This document shows, piece after piece, positions 42,907 through 51,281 of a stretch of 64,000 nt of DNA. Source of the stretch: an uncultured Clostridium sp. (GTDB taxonomy: Bacteria > Bacillota > Clostridia > Lachnospirales > Lachnospiraceae). The translations under genes were made by a program, and so were the position numbers. Location: NCBI GenBank assembly GCA_900549235.1, contig URNT01000003.1, positions 1 through 64,000 on the forward strand, given 5' to 3'. Every line of letters starts with the position of its first letter. Position 1 is the stretch's first letter. The notes below the pieces were generated by a model that made no database searches, was not told where the DNA came from, and was given only the letters and a program-made list of their open reading frames with translations.

Positions 42907-43766
42907 ACGCAAAATACATTTTTAAGCGCTACATCATCACAACGGCGGCAGTAGTCGCCTCTGCCTTTCTCCAGGCCTTTGCCATGCAGGCATTTTTAAA
43001 CCCGGTCCAGATCCTTTCCAGCGGCTTTACGGGGGTGGCGGTGCTGATCGAGAAGATCGCTTCTCTTTCCGGCTTCCATTTTTCCACCTCCCTGGGAATG
43101 ATTCTTTTAAACCTGCCAGTAGCTGTGTTCTGCTTTAAGCATATTGGAAAGAAGTTTGTGATCTTTTCCATGCTCCAGGTATTTTTAGCCAGCTTTTTCC
43201 TGCGGTTTGCCAGCTTTACGCCGCTGTTTGAGGATCCGCTCCTGAATATCTGCTTCGGCGGATTTATCTACGGAGGCGCCATTGTAACCGCCCTTAAGGG
43301 AAATGCATCTACCGCTGGAACAGACTTTATCGCCCTTTATGTGTCCAACCGCACAGGCAAGGCCATCTGGCAGTATGTATTCGTGTTCAACGCGGCCATG
43401 CTGTGTATCTTCGGATATATGTTCGGCTGGGAATACGCGGGATATTCCATTATGTTCCAGTTTATTTCCACCAGGACCATTGACAGCTTTTACCACCGCT
43501 ATAAGCGTGTGACCCTGCAGATCACGACCCACGACGCCCAGGCAGTGGTAAAGGAATATGTAAAAAATTACCGCCACGGTATCTCCGTTATGGACGGCTA
43601 CGGCGGCTACAGCGGGCAGAAGATGAGCCTTCTTCACACGGTGGTGTCCTCCTATGAGGTTCAGGACATTGTGCATCTGATGAAGCAGGTGGATGAGAAG
43701 GTCATCGTCAATGTACTGCCTACGGAAACATTTTTTGGAGGCTTTTATCAGAAGCCCATTGATTAA
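42903..43766 (+). CDS. YitT family membrane protein
   Basis: A 287-residue protein with about five membrane helices (ITTAAVVASAFLQAFAMQAF at the start) and a C-terminal cytoplasmic DUF2179 domain ending VLPTETFFGGFY. Function of YitT proteins is unknown; transport has been suggested. GGNASTAGTDF-like loop (here KGNASTAGTDFIALY) is the family signature. Translation is coupled to the M20 gene by an ATGA overlap, and the DUF871 gene follows 14 bases later, so it is an integral part of this operon. Confidence 0.88.
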   Translation: MNAKYIFKRYIITTAAVVASAFLQAFAMQAFLNPVQILSSGFTGVAVLIEKIASLSGFHFSTSLGMILLNLPVAVFCFKHIGKKFVIFSMLQVFLASFFLRFASFTPLFEDPLLNICFGGFIYGGAIVTALKGNASTAGTDFIALYVSNRTGKAIWQYVFVFNAAMLCIFGYMFGWEYAGYSIMFQFISTRTIDSFYHRYKRVTLQITTHDAQAVVKEYVKNYRHGISVMDGYGGYSGQKMSLLHTVVSSYEVQDIVHLMKQVDEKVIVNVLPTETFFGGFYQKPID

Positions 43767-43780
43767 GAGAGGAGAAGCGT

Positions 43781-44872
43781 ATGCATCGATTAGGAATATC
43801 AGTTTATCCGGAACATTCTACAAGGGAAAAGGACTTTGCCTATATGGAAATGGCTGCGGGACTGGGGTTCTCCCGTATCTTTACCTGCCTTTTATCAGCC
43901 AGCCATGACGCTGAGGTGATCAGAAAGGAGTTTGGTGAGTTTATAAAGAAGGCCCATGAGCTGGGCTTTACAGTGGCGGCTGATACCAATCCTCAGGTCT
44001 TTGAGGCTCTTGGGGCATCTCCGGAGGATCTGTCCATCTTCCATGAGCTGGGTCTTGACATCATCCGTCTGGACGGCCATTTTGATGAGCTGAAGGACGT
44101 GCTGATCACCAGAAACCCATACGGCATCAAGATCGAGTTTAACGGAAGCTCAGACGCCGACGTAGACCGTCTGATCCGCCACGGCGCAGATAAGAGAAAT
44201 ATGACCATCTGCCACAATTTCTATCCGGAGCGGTATTCCGGCCTCAGCCAGAAAACCTTTGACCGGTTTAACCGGCGCTGGGCTGACCTGGGACTGACCA
44301 CAGCGGCTTTTGTTTCCAGCCGTGAGGAGCATACCTTCGGCCCCTGGGAGGTGTTCCAGGGACTTCCTACTCTGGAAGCAGACCGTACTCTGCCCATCGA
44401 TGCCCAGGTGCGCCATATGGTAGCCTGCGAGGTGATCGACGATATTCTGGTGGGAAATGCCTATGCCTCTGAGGAGGAGCTTCGGGCCATGGCAGGCGTA
44501 AAGCTTTCCAATACCACCATTAAGATGGATCCTGCAGAGGGACTGGGTGAAAATGAGCGTTCCGCCGTTTATGAGCATATCCACAACGGAAGAAATGACG
44601 CCAGCGAATACTACATCCGCTCCAGCTTCCCAAGGCTTGACTTTAAGGAGCGCTCCATCCCCTTCAGGCCCTGTGATAAAACAACCTTTACAAGAGGCGA
44701 CGTGCTGGTAGTCAATGACAACCTGGCTCATTACAGAGGCGAGGTGGAGATCGTGCTCACAGAGATCGAAAACGACGGCCAGAGAAACCTGGCAGGCCGG
44801 ATCGCCGAAACAGATATGCGGATCCTGGATGAGATGGAGAAGCATCCGGATCACGTATTTGAAATTATATAA
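43781..44872 (+). CDS. DUF871 family protein, MupG-like 6-phospho-glycosidase
   Basis: A 363-residue cytoplasmic protein with an N-terminal TIM barrel (GISVYPEHSTREKDFAYME) and a C-terminal cyclophilin-like domain (VVNDNLAHYRGEVEIVL). The family includes Staphylococcus MupG, which hydrolyses MurNAc 6-phosphate-GlcNAc after PTS import. Acidic residues typical of the barrel are visible in ADTNPQVFE, RLDGHFDE and KIEFNGSS. By analogy it cuts the phosphorylated glycoside delivered by the adjacent PTS, but the sugar is not determined. It is last in the locus, followed by a terminator. Confidence 0.85.
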   Translation: MHRLGISVYPEHSTREKDFAYMEMAAGLGFSRIFTCLLSASHDAEVIRKEFGEFIKKAHELGFTVAADTNPQVFEALGASPEDLSIFHELGLDIIRLDGHFDELKDVLITRNPYGIKIEFNGSSDADVDRLIRHGADKRNMTICHNFYPERYSGLSQKTFDRFNRRWADLGLTTAAFVSSREEHTFGPWEVFQGLPTLEADRTLPIDAQVRHMVACEVIDDILVGNAYASEEELRAMAGVKLSNTTIKMDPAEGLGENERSAVYEHIHNGRNDASEYYIRSSFPRLDFKERSIPFRPCDKTTFTRGDVLVVNDNLAHYRGEVEIVLTEIENDGQRNLAGRIAETDMRILDEMEKHPDHVFEII

Positions 44873-44884
44873 AGAAAAATGTGA

Positions 44885-44920
44885 CAGGCTCTGGGGAGAA
44901 GATCTCCGGGGCCTGTTTTG
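44885..44920 (+). terminator. Terminator of the PTS locus
   Basis: CAGGC...TCTGGGGAG and CTCC-GGGGCCTG form a long imperfect stem, followed by TTTTGGCTTT. Confidence 0.7.
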
Positions 44921-44957
44921 GCTTTCCCGCGTTTTTACGGAGGAAGGAGGGAGCGGC

Positions 44958-44986
44958 TTGCCAGAGGGAGCAATTGGGGATATAAT
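44958..44986 (+). promoter_or_regulatory. Promoter of the DUF3791/DUF3990 cassette
   Basis: TTGCCA (44958-44963), a 17-base spacer and a perfect TATAAT (44981-44986), 39 bases before the first gene. Confidence 0.75.
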
Positions 44987-45024
44987 GGGGGTAGATGGAG
45001 CGGAGGGAAGGAGGGGAAAATGGA

Positions 45025-45261
45025 ATGAAGGAAGAAAGGATAAAAAGTCCTGAGGAACTGGAATTTGCAATTTTCTGCGTAGAACAGGTGGCTGCCAGGC
45101 TGAAAGTTGGGGCAGAGCTGGTTTATAAGGCGTTTACGGAGCAGAGTGATATTCTGGATGGGTACATTGTACCGGAATACGAGACATTGCATACCCAGGG
45201 GAAGGATTATATTGTAGATGAGCTGCTGGAGGTGATGGAGGAAAGAGGGGTGAAGCTTTGA
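45025..45261 (+). CDS. DUF3791 domain protein, first copy
   Basis: A 78-residue soluble protein with the DUF3791 pattern: EFAIFCVEQVAARLKVGAEL, then VYKAFTEQSDILDGYIVPEY and LHTQGKDYIVDELLEVM (family hallmark H.q....i.dei). AGGAGGGG precedes the ATG at 45025. These proteins typically occur in small cassettes with DUF3990, an ADP-ribosyltransferase-like family, which suggests toxin-antitoxin or regulatory pairing. The next reading frame begins within its last codons. Confidence 0.82.
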   Translation: MKEERIKSPEELEFAIFCVEQVAARLKVGAELVYKAFTEQSDILDGYIVPEYETLHTQGKDYIVDELLEVMEERGVKL

Positions 45262-45419
45262 GAGTTTATCATGGTTCGTATTTGGAAATTTTCGATGGTT
45301 TGATCGATAAGTCGGAAGCAATTAACCGGCTGCGTTATGAAAAGCCGAATCTGCAAATCTGCTTTCGTACTGAGAAAGCGTTGGAACAGCTCTGTTTTGA
45401 AGGGAGTGAACATCTATGA
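45258..45419 (+). pseudogene. Internally deleted DUF3990 protein
   Basis: A 53-codon frame starting with TTG inside the upstream stop: the first residues RVYHGSYLEI match the N-terminus of DUF3990 proteins (VYHGS motif), and the rest, ending KPNLQICFRTEKALEQLCF, matches their C-terminus (KPN.QICFR). The central part, about 100 residues in full-length members and holding most of the fold, is absent, yet the frame is still open. It overlaps both neighbouring genes by a few bases. The product is very unlikely to be an active enzyme. Confidence 0.6.
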
Positions 45420-45715
45420 ACGCCAATCTGATCCTGCTCCAAAAAAAGTATGCCCGCGTGGTTCTGTGCTTTGCAGAGAAGGAGGGGATTTCCCTGGACA
45501 GGGCTCTGGAGCTTTTTTACCGTTCGCAGCTTTATACAATGCTCCGGGAGGGAGTTTCTGACCTGCATTGCATGAGTGATAAGTATCTCGCAGAGGAGCT
45601 GGAAGCGGAGTACAGAGAACGGAATGAATCATACAAGGAGACACAACATGACCAACATAATAAAACTGAGAGAACACCCAGAATGGAGTGTGAGAGCCAC
45701 CGCCTGGTTCCATGA
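45416..45715 (+). CDS. DUF3791-like protein, second copy
   Basis: A 99-residue protein whose first 65 residues follow the pattern of the third gene of DUF3791-DUF3990 cassettes: ALELFYRSQLYTMLREGVSD then LHCMSDKYLAEELEAEY. The last 30 residues (from about NESYKET on) are low in family resemblance and overlap the acetyltransferase start in another frame, suggesting the original stop was lost. ATGA overlap with the DUF3990 remnant indicates translational coupling. Confidence 0.7.
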   Translation: MNANLILLQKKYARVVLCFAEKEGISLDRALELFYRSQLYTMLREGVSDLHCMSDKYLAEELEAEYRERNESYKETQHDQHNKTERTPRMECESHRLVP

Positions 45716-46130
45716 GAAATGGCAGGTTCCTGAGGCGGCCTATCTGGAAAGCATAGAGGACTGTATAAAAGGCGGGGCGGCTGTGCCCCAGTGGTATCTG
45801 GCTCTGGAGGGGGAAAGGATCCAGGCAGGAGCGGGAGTGATTGAAAATGATTTTCATGCCAGAAAGGATCTGGCTCCCAACCTCTGCGCCCTCTATGTAG
45901 AGCCGGACTGCCGGCGCAGGGGGCTTGCAGGCCGTCTGTTAAAAGAAGCCTGTAAGGATATGGGAGAAATGGGGATCTCGACTCTTTATCTGGTGACAGA
46001 CCATACCAGCTTTTATGAACGCTATGGATGGGAGTTTCTGACCATGGTACAGGAAGAAGAAGGCGGGGAGATCCGCCTGTACAGAAAGGACTGCAAAGGC
46101 CCATGGGAACCTGGAACACAAGAGGCTTAA
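45648..46130 (+). CDS. GNAT family N-acetyltransferase
   Basis: A 160-residue acetyltransferase of unknown substrate. The acetyl-CoA motif CRRRGLAGRLLKEA and the FYERYGWEFL segment are standard, with LYVEPD before the loop. ATG 45648 has AAGGAG upstream and lies inside the end of the preceding frame. The C-terminal end overlaps recU. Confidence 0.83.
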   Translation: MTNIIKLREHPEWSVRATAWFHEKWQVPEAAYLESIEDCIKGGAAVPQWYLALEGERIQAGAGVIENDFHARKDLAPNLCALYVEPDCRRRGLAGRLLKEACKDMGEMGISTLYLVTDHTSFYERYGWEFLTMVQEEEGGEIRLYRKDCKGPWEPGTQEA

Positions 46131-46654
46131 GGGGCTCTACCCTTGAGGATCTGATCAACCATACCAATGAAAGCTACCGGGAGAAAAAGCTGGCTCTGAT
46201 CCAGAAGATTCCCACTCCCATTACTCCCATTGAGATCGACAAGGGAAGCCGTCATATTACTCTGGCCTATTTTGATAAAAAAAGTACCGTCGATTATATC
46301 GGAGCAGTCCAGGGGGTGCCGGTGTGCTTTGATGCCAAGGAGTGCGCGGAGCGTACCTTTCCCCTTCAGAATATCCACCCTCATCAGCTTCAGTTTATGC
46401 GGGAATTTGAAGCCCAGGGAGGGATTGCTTTTATTATCCTTTATTATACAAAGCTGAATGAAATGTATTACCTTCCCTGCCGCCAGATCGAGGCCTTCTG
46501 GAAGCGGATGGAGGAAGGCGGCAGAAAAAGCTTTACCTATGACGAGATCGACCACTCCCGGTCCATACGCTCCCACAGGGATATGCTGGTCCATTATCTG
46601 GAGCCTCTTGCAAGGGATCTGGCCGAGCGGGAGACGGGGGAGGAACCTGGATAA
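46103..46654 (+). CDS. recU: Holliday junction resolvase RecU
   Basis: Cuts four-way DNA junctions during recombination repair and chromosome segregation in Firmicutes. N-terminal RGSTLEDLINHTNESY (the G.tLE..iN.tN motif), STVDYIGAVQGVPVCFDAKE with catalytic Asp/Glu/Lys, and FPLQNIHPHQLQFM are diagnostic. From ATG 46103 it has 183 residues; the start overlaps the acetyltransferase end by 28 bases. In most Firmicutes recU is beside a penicillin-binding protein gene; here it is not. Confidence 0.92.
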   Translation: MGTWNTRGLRGSTLEDLINHTNESYREKKLALIQKIPTPITPIEIDKGSRHITLAYFDKKSTVDYIGAVQGVPVCFDAKECAERTFPLQNIHPHQLQFMREFEAQGGIAFIILYYTKLNEMYYLPCRQIEAFWKRMEEGGRKSFTYDEIDHSRSIRSHRDMLVHYLEPLARDLAERETGEEPG

Positions 46655-46660
46655 ATTGTA

Positions 46661-46689
46661 TTGACAACGGAGACATTTTCCCCTATAAT
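46661..46689 (+). promoter_or_regulatory. Consensus promoter of the his operon
   Basis: TTGACA (46661-46666), exactly 17 bases, TATAAT (46684-46689): a perfect sigma-A promoter. The leader to the hisZ start is about 60 bases, with no room for a histidine T-box. Confidence 0.88.
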
Positions 46690-46752
46690 GTAAAAAATCA
46701 AACACATTAACGAATTATCGCTTTACTACAACAGAGTGAAAGGCGGACAGAT

Positions 46753-47973
46753 ATGGCAGGGAAGAACAAACTGATCCACACGCCGGAGGGTGTCAGGGAT
46801 ATTTATGACGGAGAATGTAAACGGAAGCTGGCAGTACAGAACCGGATCCTGGATATTTTGTACCGGTACGGCTATGAGCATATCCAGACTCCCAGCTTTG
46901 AGTACCTGGATCTATTCAGCAAGGACCGGGGAAGTGTCTCCTCCAGGGAGATGTTCAAGTTTTTTGACCGGGACAACAATACTCTGGTGCTGAGGCCGGA
47001 TATGACCCCGGCGGCAGCCAGGTGTGTGGCCAAATATTTTATGGATGAGGATATGCCGCTGAGACTCTGCTATCTGGAGCGCACCTTTAAAAATAACAGC
47101 AGCTACCAGGGCAGGCTTAAGGAGCGGACGGAAACCGGAGCGGAGCTTATTGGAGATGACTCGGCAGAGGCAGATGCAGAGGTGATCGCCATGATCATCG
47201 ACAGTCTGAAGGCAGCGGGATTAAAGGAGTTTCAGGTAGAGCTGGGCCAGGTGGCATTTTACAGAAGTATCCTGTCAGAGGCGGGGCTTGATGAGGAGGT
47301 CAGGGAGGAGTTAGAGCACCTGATCGACAATAAAAACTATTTCGGAGTGGAGGCTCTGCTTAAGGAACAGCCGGTGGAGCCGGGGCTTAAGGCCCTGCTT
47401 CTTAAACTGCCGGAGCTGTTTGGTTCCATAGAGCAGATCCGGGAGGCAAGGGCCCTGACTGATAACCCTGAGGCTCTAAAGGCCATTGAGCGGCTGGAGC
47501 AGGTTCATGGGATTCTTGCAGGCTGCGGCCTTCAGGATTATGTGTCCTATGACCTGGGGATGCTGAGCCGGTATCAGTATTATACCGGTATCATTTTTAA
47601 GGCCTATACCTACGGGACGGGAGATTACATTGTCACCGGAGGCCGGTATGACAAGCTGCTGGTACAGTTTGGAAAGGACACTCCGGCGGTGGGCTTTGCC
47701 ATTGTGGTAGATCAGCTGATGGCTGCTCTTTCCAGGCAGCAGATCCCAGTGGAGATTCCTGCTCTGGATCTGGTCCTTCTCTATGAGCCGGAGGCTTCGG
47801 AGGAGGCGGTTTCTCTTGGAAGGCGGCTCAGATTGGAAGGAAGGTCGGTGTGGTCCGTAAGGCGGCAGGGAGATAAAAGCCTTTCTGACTATAAGGAGCT
47901 GGCGGCCCGCCGGGGCAGCGGCCAGCTTTTGTATCTGAAGGAAAAAGGACAGGAACCGGAGGTGCTGGCATGA
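46753..47973 (+). CDS. hisZ: ATP phosphoribosyltransferase regulatory subunit HisZ
   Basis: Catalytically inactive relative of histidyl-tRNA synthetase that activates the short form of HisG and mediates histidine feedback. Typical segments are HTPEGVRDIYDGE, LRPDMTPAAARCVA, and YYTGIIFKAYTYG. 406 residues. It overlaps hisG by four bases, fitting the hetero-octameric HisZ-HisG enzyme. A normal hisS is not in the window. Confidence 0.93.
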   Translation: MAGKNKLIHTPEGVRDIYDGECKRKLAVQNRILDILYRYGYEHIQTPSFEYLDLFSKDRGSVSSREMFKFFDRDNNTLVLRPDMTPAAARCVAKYFMDEDMPLRLCYLERTFKNNSSYQGRLKERTETGAELIGDDSAEADAEVIAMIIDSLKAAGLKEFQVELGQVAFYRSILSEAGLDEEVREELEHLIDNKNYFGVEALLKEQPVEPGLKALLLKLPELFGSIEQIREARALTDNPEALKAIERLEQVHGILAGCGLQDYVSYDLGMLSRYQYYTGIIFKAYTYGTGDYIVTGGRYDKLLVQFGKDTPAVGFAIVVDQLMAALSRQQIPVEIPALDLVLLYEPEASEEAVSLGRRLRLEGRSVWSVRRQGDKSLSDYKELAARRGSGQLLYLKEKGQEPEVLA

Positions 47974-48626
47974 GATATTTGACCGTAGCCCTTGCCAAGG
48001 GCAGACTTGCAAAACGGGCCATGGAGCTGTTTGAGGCCATCGGCATTTCCTGTGAGGAGATGAAGGATAAGGATTCCAGAAAGCTGATCTTTGTAAATAA
48101 GGAGCTGGGGATCCGTTTCTTTCTGGCAAAGGCCAGCGACGTGCCTACCTATGTGGAATATGGGGCGGCTGACATCGGCATTGTAGGGAAGGATACCATT
48201 TTAGAGGAAGGGCGGAAGCTCTATGAGGTGATGGATCTGGGAATCGGACGGTGCCGGATGTGTGTCTGCGGCCCGGAGGCGGCCAGGGACCGGTTAGAGC
48301 ACCATGAGCTGATCCGCGTCGCCACCAAGTATCCCCGGATCGCCAAGGAGTATTTTAACAACCGCAAGCACCAGACGGTGGAGATCATCAAACTGAACGG
48401 CTCCATCGAGCTGGCCCCCATCGTGGGGCTGTCTGAGGTGATCGTGGACATTGTAGAGACCGGCTCTACCCTTCGGGAAAATGGCCTTACCGTCCTTGAG
48501 GAGGTATGCAGCCTGTCCGCCCGCATGGTAGTAAACCAGGTCAGCATGAAAACAGAGCAGGAGCGTATTGCAGCGATTATAAAGGGCTTCCAGGCCCTTT
48601 TAAAGGAAAAGGAACAGGAGTCCTGA
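47970..48626 (+). CDS. hisG: ATP phosphoribosyltransferase, short form
   Basis: First committed enzyme of histidine synthesis, condensing ATP with PRPP. The 218-residue length marks the short form that lacks the regulatory ACT-like domain and depends on HisZ, encoded just upstream. Visible motifs: LAKGRLAKRAMEL near the N-terminus, AADIGIVGKD, and the PRPP-binding segment DIVETGSTLRENGL. Confidence 0.95.
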   Translation: MRYLTVALAKGRLAKRAMELFEAIGISCEEMKDKDSRKLIFVNKELGIRFFLAKASDVPTYVEYGAADIGIVGKDTILEEGRKLYEVMDLGIGRCRMCVCGPEAARDRLEHHELIRVATKYPRIAKEYFNNRKHQTVEIIKLNGSIELAPIVGLSEVIVDIVETGSTLRENGLTVLEEVCSLSARMVVNQVSMKTEQERIAAIIKGFQALLKEKEQES

Positions 48627-48637
48627 GGGAGGAAATG

Positions 48638-49927
48638 ATGAGGATTACAGTATTAGATGACGCATCTATGAAAAATATATTGGCGGATATGCTAAAGCGG
48701 GATCCGAATAATTATGACAGCTATACGGAGACGGTCCAGGAGATCGTGGAGGAGGTAAAGGCCAGAGGAGATGAGGCCCTCTTTGAATATACGGAGCGCT
48801 TTGACGGAGCCAGGATCAATGAGGAAACCGTCCGGGTTACAGAGGAGGAGATAAAGGAGGCCATGGAGGCAGTGGATCCGGGGCTCCTTCAGATTATGAA
48901 ATCCTCCATGGAAAATATCCGCCGCTACCACGAAAAGCAGAAACGGAACAGCTGGTTTGACGCCCAGCCTGACGGCACCATCCTGGGTCAGAAGGTAACT
49001 GCCTTAGAGAGCGCAGGGGTCTATGTGCCGGGAGGAAAGGCGGCTTATCCGTCTTCTGTGCTGATGAATATTATTCCGGCAGAGGTGGCCGGTGTGGAGC
49101 GGATCGTTATGGTGACGCCTCCGGGAAAAGACGGAAAGGTAAATCCCGTTACCTTGACCGCTGCCCATCTGGCAGGGGCTACAGAGGTGTATAAGGTGGG
49201 AGGCGCTCAGGCGATTGCGGCCCTGGCCTTCGGCACCCGGTCCATTCCCAGGGTAAATAAAATCGTAGGCCCCGGCAATATTTTCGTTGCCCTGGCGAAA
49301 AAGGCAGTTTACGGCCATGTAAGCATAGACAGCATTGCAGGCCCCAGCGAGATCCTGGTGATCGCGGATGAGACGGCAAATCCAAGATATGTGGCGGCCG
49401 ATCTGTTAAGCCAGGCAGAGCATGATGAGCTGGCCTCCGCCATTCTTGTTACCACCAGTATGGAGCTTGCAAAAAAGGTGTCTGAGGAGGCAGAGGGATT
49501 TTTACAGGTTCTTTCAAGAAGTGAGATCATAAAGAAGTCCCTTGACAACTACGGCTATATTCTGGTTGTGGATTCCATGGAGAAGGCAGTGGAGACAGCC
49601 AACCGCATTGCTCCGGAGCATCTTGAGATCGTAACTAGGGATGCCTTTGAGGTAATGACAAAGATCCGCAATGCCGGAGCTATTTTCATCGGAGAATACA
49701 GCTCTGAGCCCTTGGGGGATTATTTTGCAGGGCCCAATCACGTTCTTCCTACCAATGGCACCGCCCGGTTCTTCTCGCCTCTGGGAGTGGATGATTTTAT
49801 TAAGAAATCCAGTATTATCTATTATTCAAAGGAAGCCCTCCTTAAGGCACATAAGGAGATCGAGGCCTTTGCAGAGGCAGAGCAGCTGACCGCCCATGCC
49901 AATTCGATTAAAGTGAGGTTTGAATAA
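48638..49927 (+). CDS. hisD: Histidinol dehydrogenase
   Basis: NAD- and zinc-dependent enzyme oxidising histidinol to histidine, last step of the pathway. VYVPGGKAAYPSSVLM, GPGNIFVALAKK, AGPSEILVIAD, and SQAEHDELASAI are intact, with the metal His in EHDE and the catalytic Glu/His region IAPEHLEIVT. I use ATG 48638 (429 residues), five bases after GGGAGG; ATG 48635 is too close to the site. Confidence 0.95.
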   Translation: MRITVLDDASMKNILADMLKRDPNNYDSYTETVQEIVEEVKARGDEALFEYTERFDGARINEETVRVTEEEIKEAMEAVDPGLLQIMKSSMENIRRYHEKQKRNSWFDAQPDGTILGQKVTALESAGVYVPGGKAAYPSSVLMNIIPAEVAGVERIVMVTPPGKDGKVNPVTLTAAHLAGATEVYKVGGAQAIAALAFGTRSIPRVNKIVGPGNIFVALAKKAVYGHVSIDSIAGPSEILVIADETANPRYVAADLLSQAEHDELASAILVTTSMELAKKVSEEAEGFLQVLSRSEIIKKSLDNYGYILVVDSMEKAVETANRIAPEHLEIVTRDAFEVMTKIRNAGAIFIGEYSSEPLGDYFAGPNHVLPTNGTARFFSPLGVDDFIKKSSIIYYSKEALLKAHKEIEAFAEAEQLTAHANSIKVRFE

Positions 49928-50515
49928 ATGAGCCGGACTGCGCTTGTTACAAGAAATACAAAGGAAACCAGGATTTCCCTGAGCCTTGACCTGGACGGGA
50001 GCGGTAAAGGGGACATCCATACAGGCATTGGTTTTTTTGACCACATGCTTAACAGCTTTGCCCGCCATGGATTTTTTGATCTTTCGGTTCATGTAGAGGG
50101 GGATCTGGAGGTAGATACCCATCACACCATCGAGGATACGGGGATTGTTCTGGGTCAGGCCATCCGTCAGGCAGTGGGAGATAAGAAGGGGATCGCCAGG
50201 TACGGCTTTCAGATTCTTCCCATGGACGAGGCCCTGGTGCTCTGCGCCCTGGATCTGTGCGGAAGGCCCTATCTGGTCTATGACCTGGCTCTGGACCGGG
50301 AGAAGGTGGGGGATCTGGAGACAGAGATGATCCGGGAGTTTTTCTATGCCGTGTCCTACGGCGGGGAAATGAACCTTCATGTAAAGCAGCTTTCCGGCAT
50401 GAACAACCACCACATCATAGAAGGGGCCTTTAAGGCCTTTGGAAGGGCTCTGGATCTGGCTGTGGCCTATGACAGCCGTCTCACCGATGTGCTGTCAACC
50501 AAGGGCAGCCTGTAA
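49928..50515 (+). CDS. hisB: Imidazoleglycerol-phosphate dehydratase
   Basis: Manganese enzyme of histidine synthesis, 195 residues, monofunctional (no phosphatase domain). Metal-binding motifs HMLNSFARHG, DTHHTIEDTGI and the C-terminal GMNNHHIIEGAFKAFGRA are present. It starts directly after the hisD stop. hisH would often follow, but hisA does here. Confidence 0.95.
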   Translation: MSRTALVTRNTKETRISLSLDLDGSGKGDIHTGIGFFDHMLNSFARHGFFDLSVHVEGDLEVDTHHTIEDTGIVLGQAIRQAVGDKKGIARYGFQILPMDEALVLCALDLCGRPYLVYDLALDREKVGDLETEMIREFFYAVSYGGEMNLHVKQLSGMNNHHIIEGAFKAFGRALDLAVAYDSRLTDVLSTKGSL

Positions 50516-50543
50516 GGAAAAATGGAAGGAGAATGAAAACACC

Positions 50544-51281
50544 ATGCAGCTATACCCGGCGATTGATATGAAAAATGGCCAGTGCGTCCGCCTGCGCCAG
50601 GGAGAATTTAAGGACATTACCGTATACTCAGACCATCCGGAGCGGGTGGCAGAATACTGGGAGAGCAGGGGCGCTTCCTTCCTCCATCTGGTGGATCTGG
50701 ACGGGGCGCTGGCAGGGCGCTCGGTGAATGAGGCGGTGATCCGCAGGATCGTGGCTTCCGTATCGGTTCCGGTGGAGATCGGCGGCGGGATCCGCTCTGA
50801 GGAAGCCATTGAGGGAATGCTTTCTCTGGGAGTAAAGCGCGTGATCATCGGAACAAGGGCAGTGGAGGAACCGGAGTTTCTGCGGGATATGGTGAAGAAA
50901 TTTGGCTCTGATGCCATTGTGGCGGGAGTGGACGCCAAAAACGGCCTGGTAGCTACACAGGGCTGGGAGCAGGTAAGCCAGGTGACGGCCGCGGAGCTTT
51001 GCGGCAGGATGAAGGAATATGGTGTGGAGCATATTGTATACACGGATATTTCCAGGGACGGTATGCTGTCCGGGCCAAATGTAGAGGCCACCAGGCTTCT
51101 TACGGAGGAGACCGGTCTTGACATCATTGCCTCCGGCGGGGTATCCTGTATGGAGGATCTGGAAGCCCTGTATCAGGCAGGGATCCGGGGTGCCATTATC
51201 GGAAAGGCATTGTACGAGAACCGGATCGAGCTGTCTGAGGCAGTGAGACGCTATGAGGGAGAGAGAACGCATGGAATATAA
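50544..51281 (+). CDS. hisA: ProFAR isomerase HisA
   Basis: TIM-barrel isomerase converting ProFAR to PRFAR. Catalytic Asp8 in PAIDMKNGQCVRL and the second catalytic Asp in YTDISRDGMLSGPN are intact, with VDAKNG and both phosphate-binding halves. From ATG 50544 it has 245 residues; an in-frame upstream extension overlaps hisB and lacks a ribosome site. Its stop overlaps the next gene by 11 bases. Confidence 0.94.
   Translation: MQLYPAIDMKNGQCVRLRQGEFKDITVYSDHPERVAEYWESRGASFLHLVDLDGALAGRSVNEAVIRRIVASVSVPVEIGGGIRSEEAIEGMLSLGVKRVIIGTRAVEEPEFLRDMVKKFGSDAIVAGVDAKNGLVATQGWEQVSQVTAAELCGRMKEYGVEHIVYTDISRDGMLSGPNVEATRLLTEETGLDIIASGGVSCMEDLEALYQAGIRGAIIGKALYENRIELSEAVRRYEGERTHGI

Noticed and set aside
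44150..45070. Minus-strand open frame of about 300 codons
   Set aside because: Antisense to the DUF871 gene and crosses its terminator and the next promoter.
46690..46752. T-box leader before hisZ (and likewise before trpS)
   Set aside because: Leaders are only about 60 bases, with no antiterminator-like conserved box.
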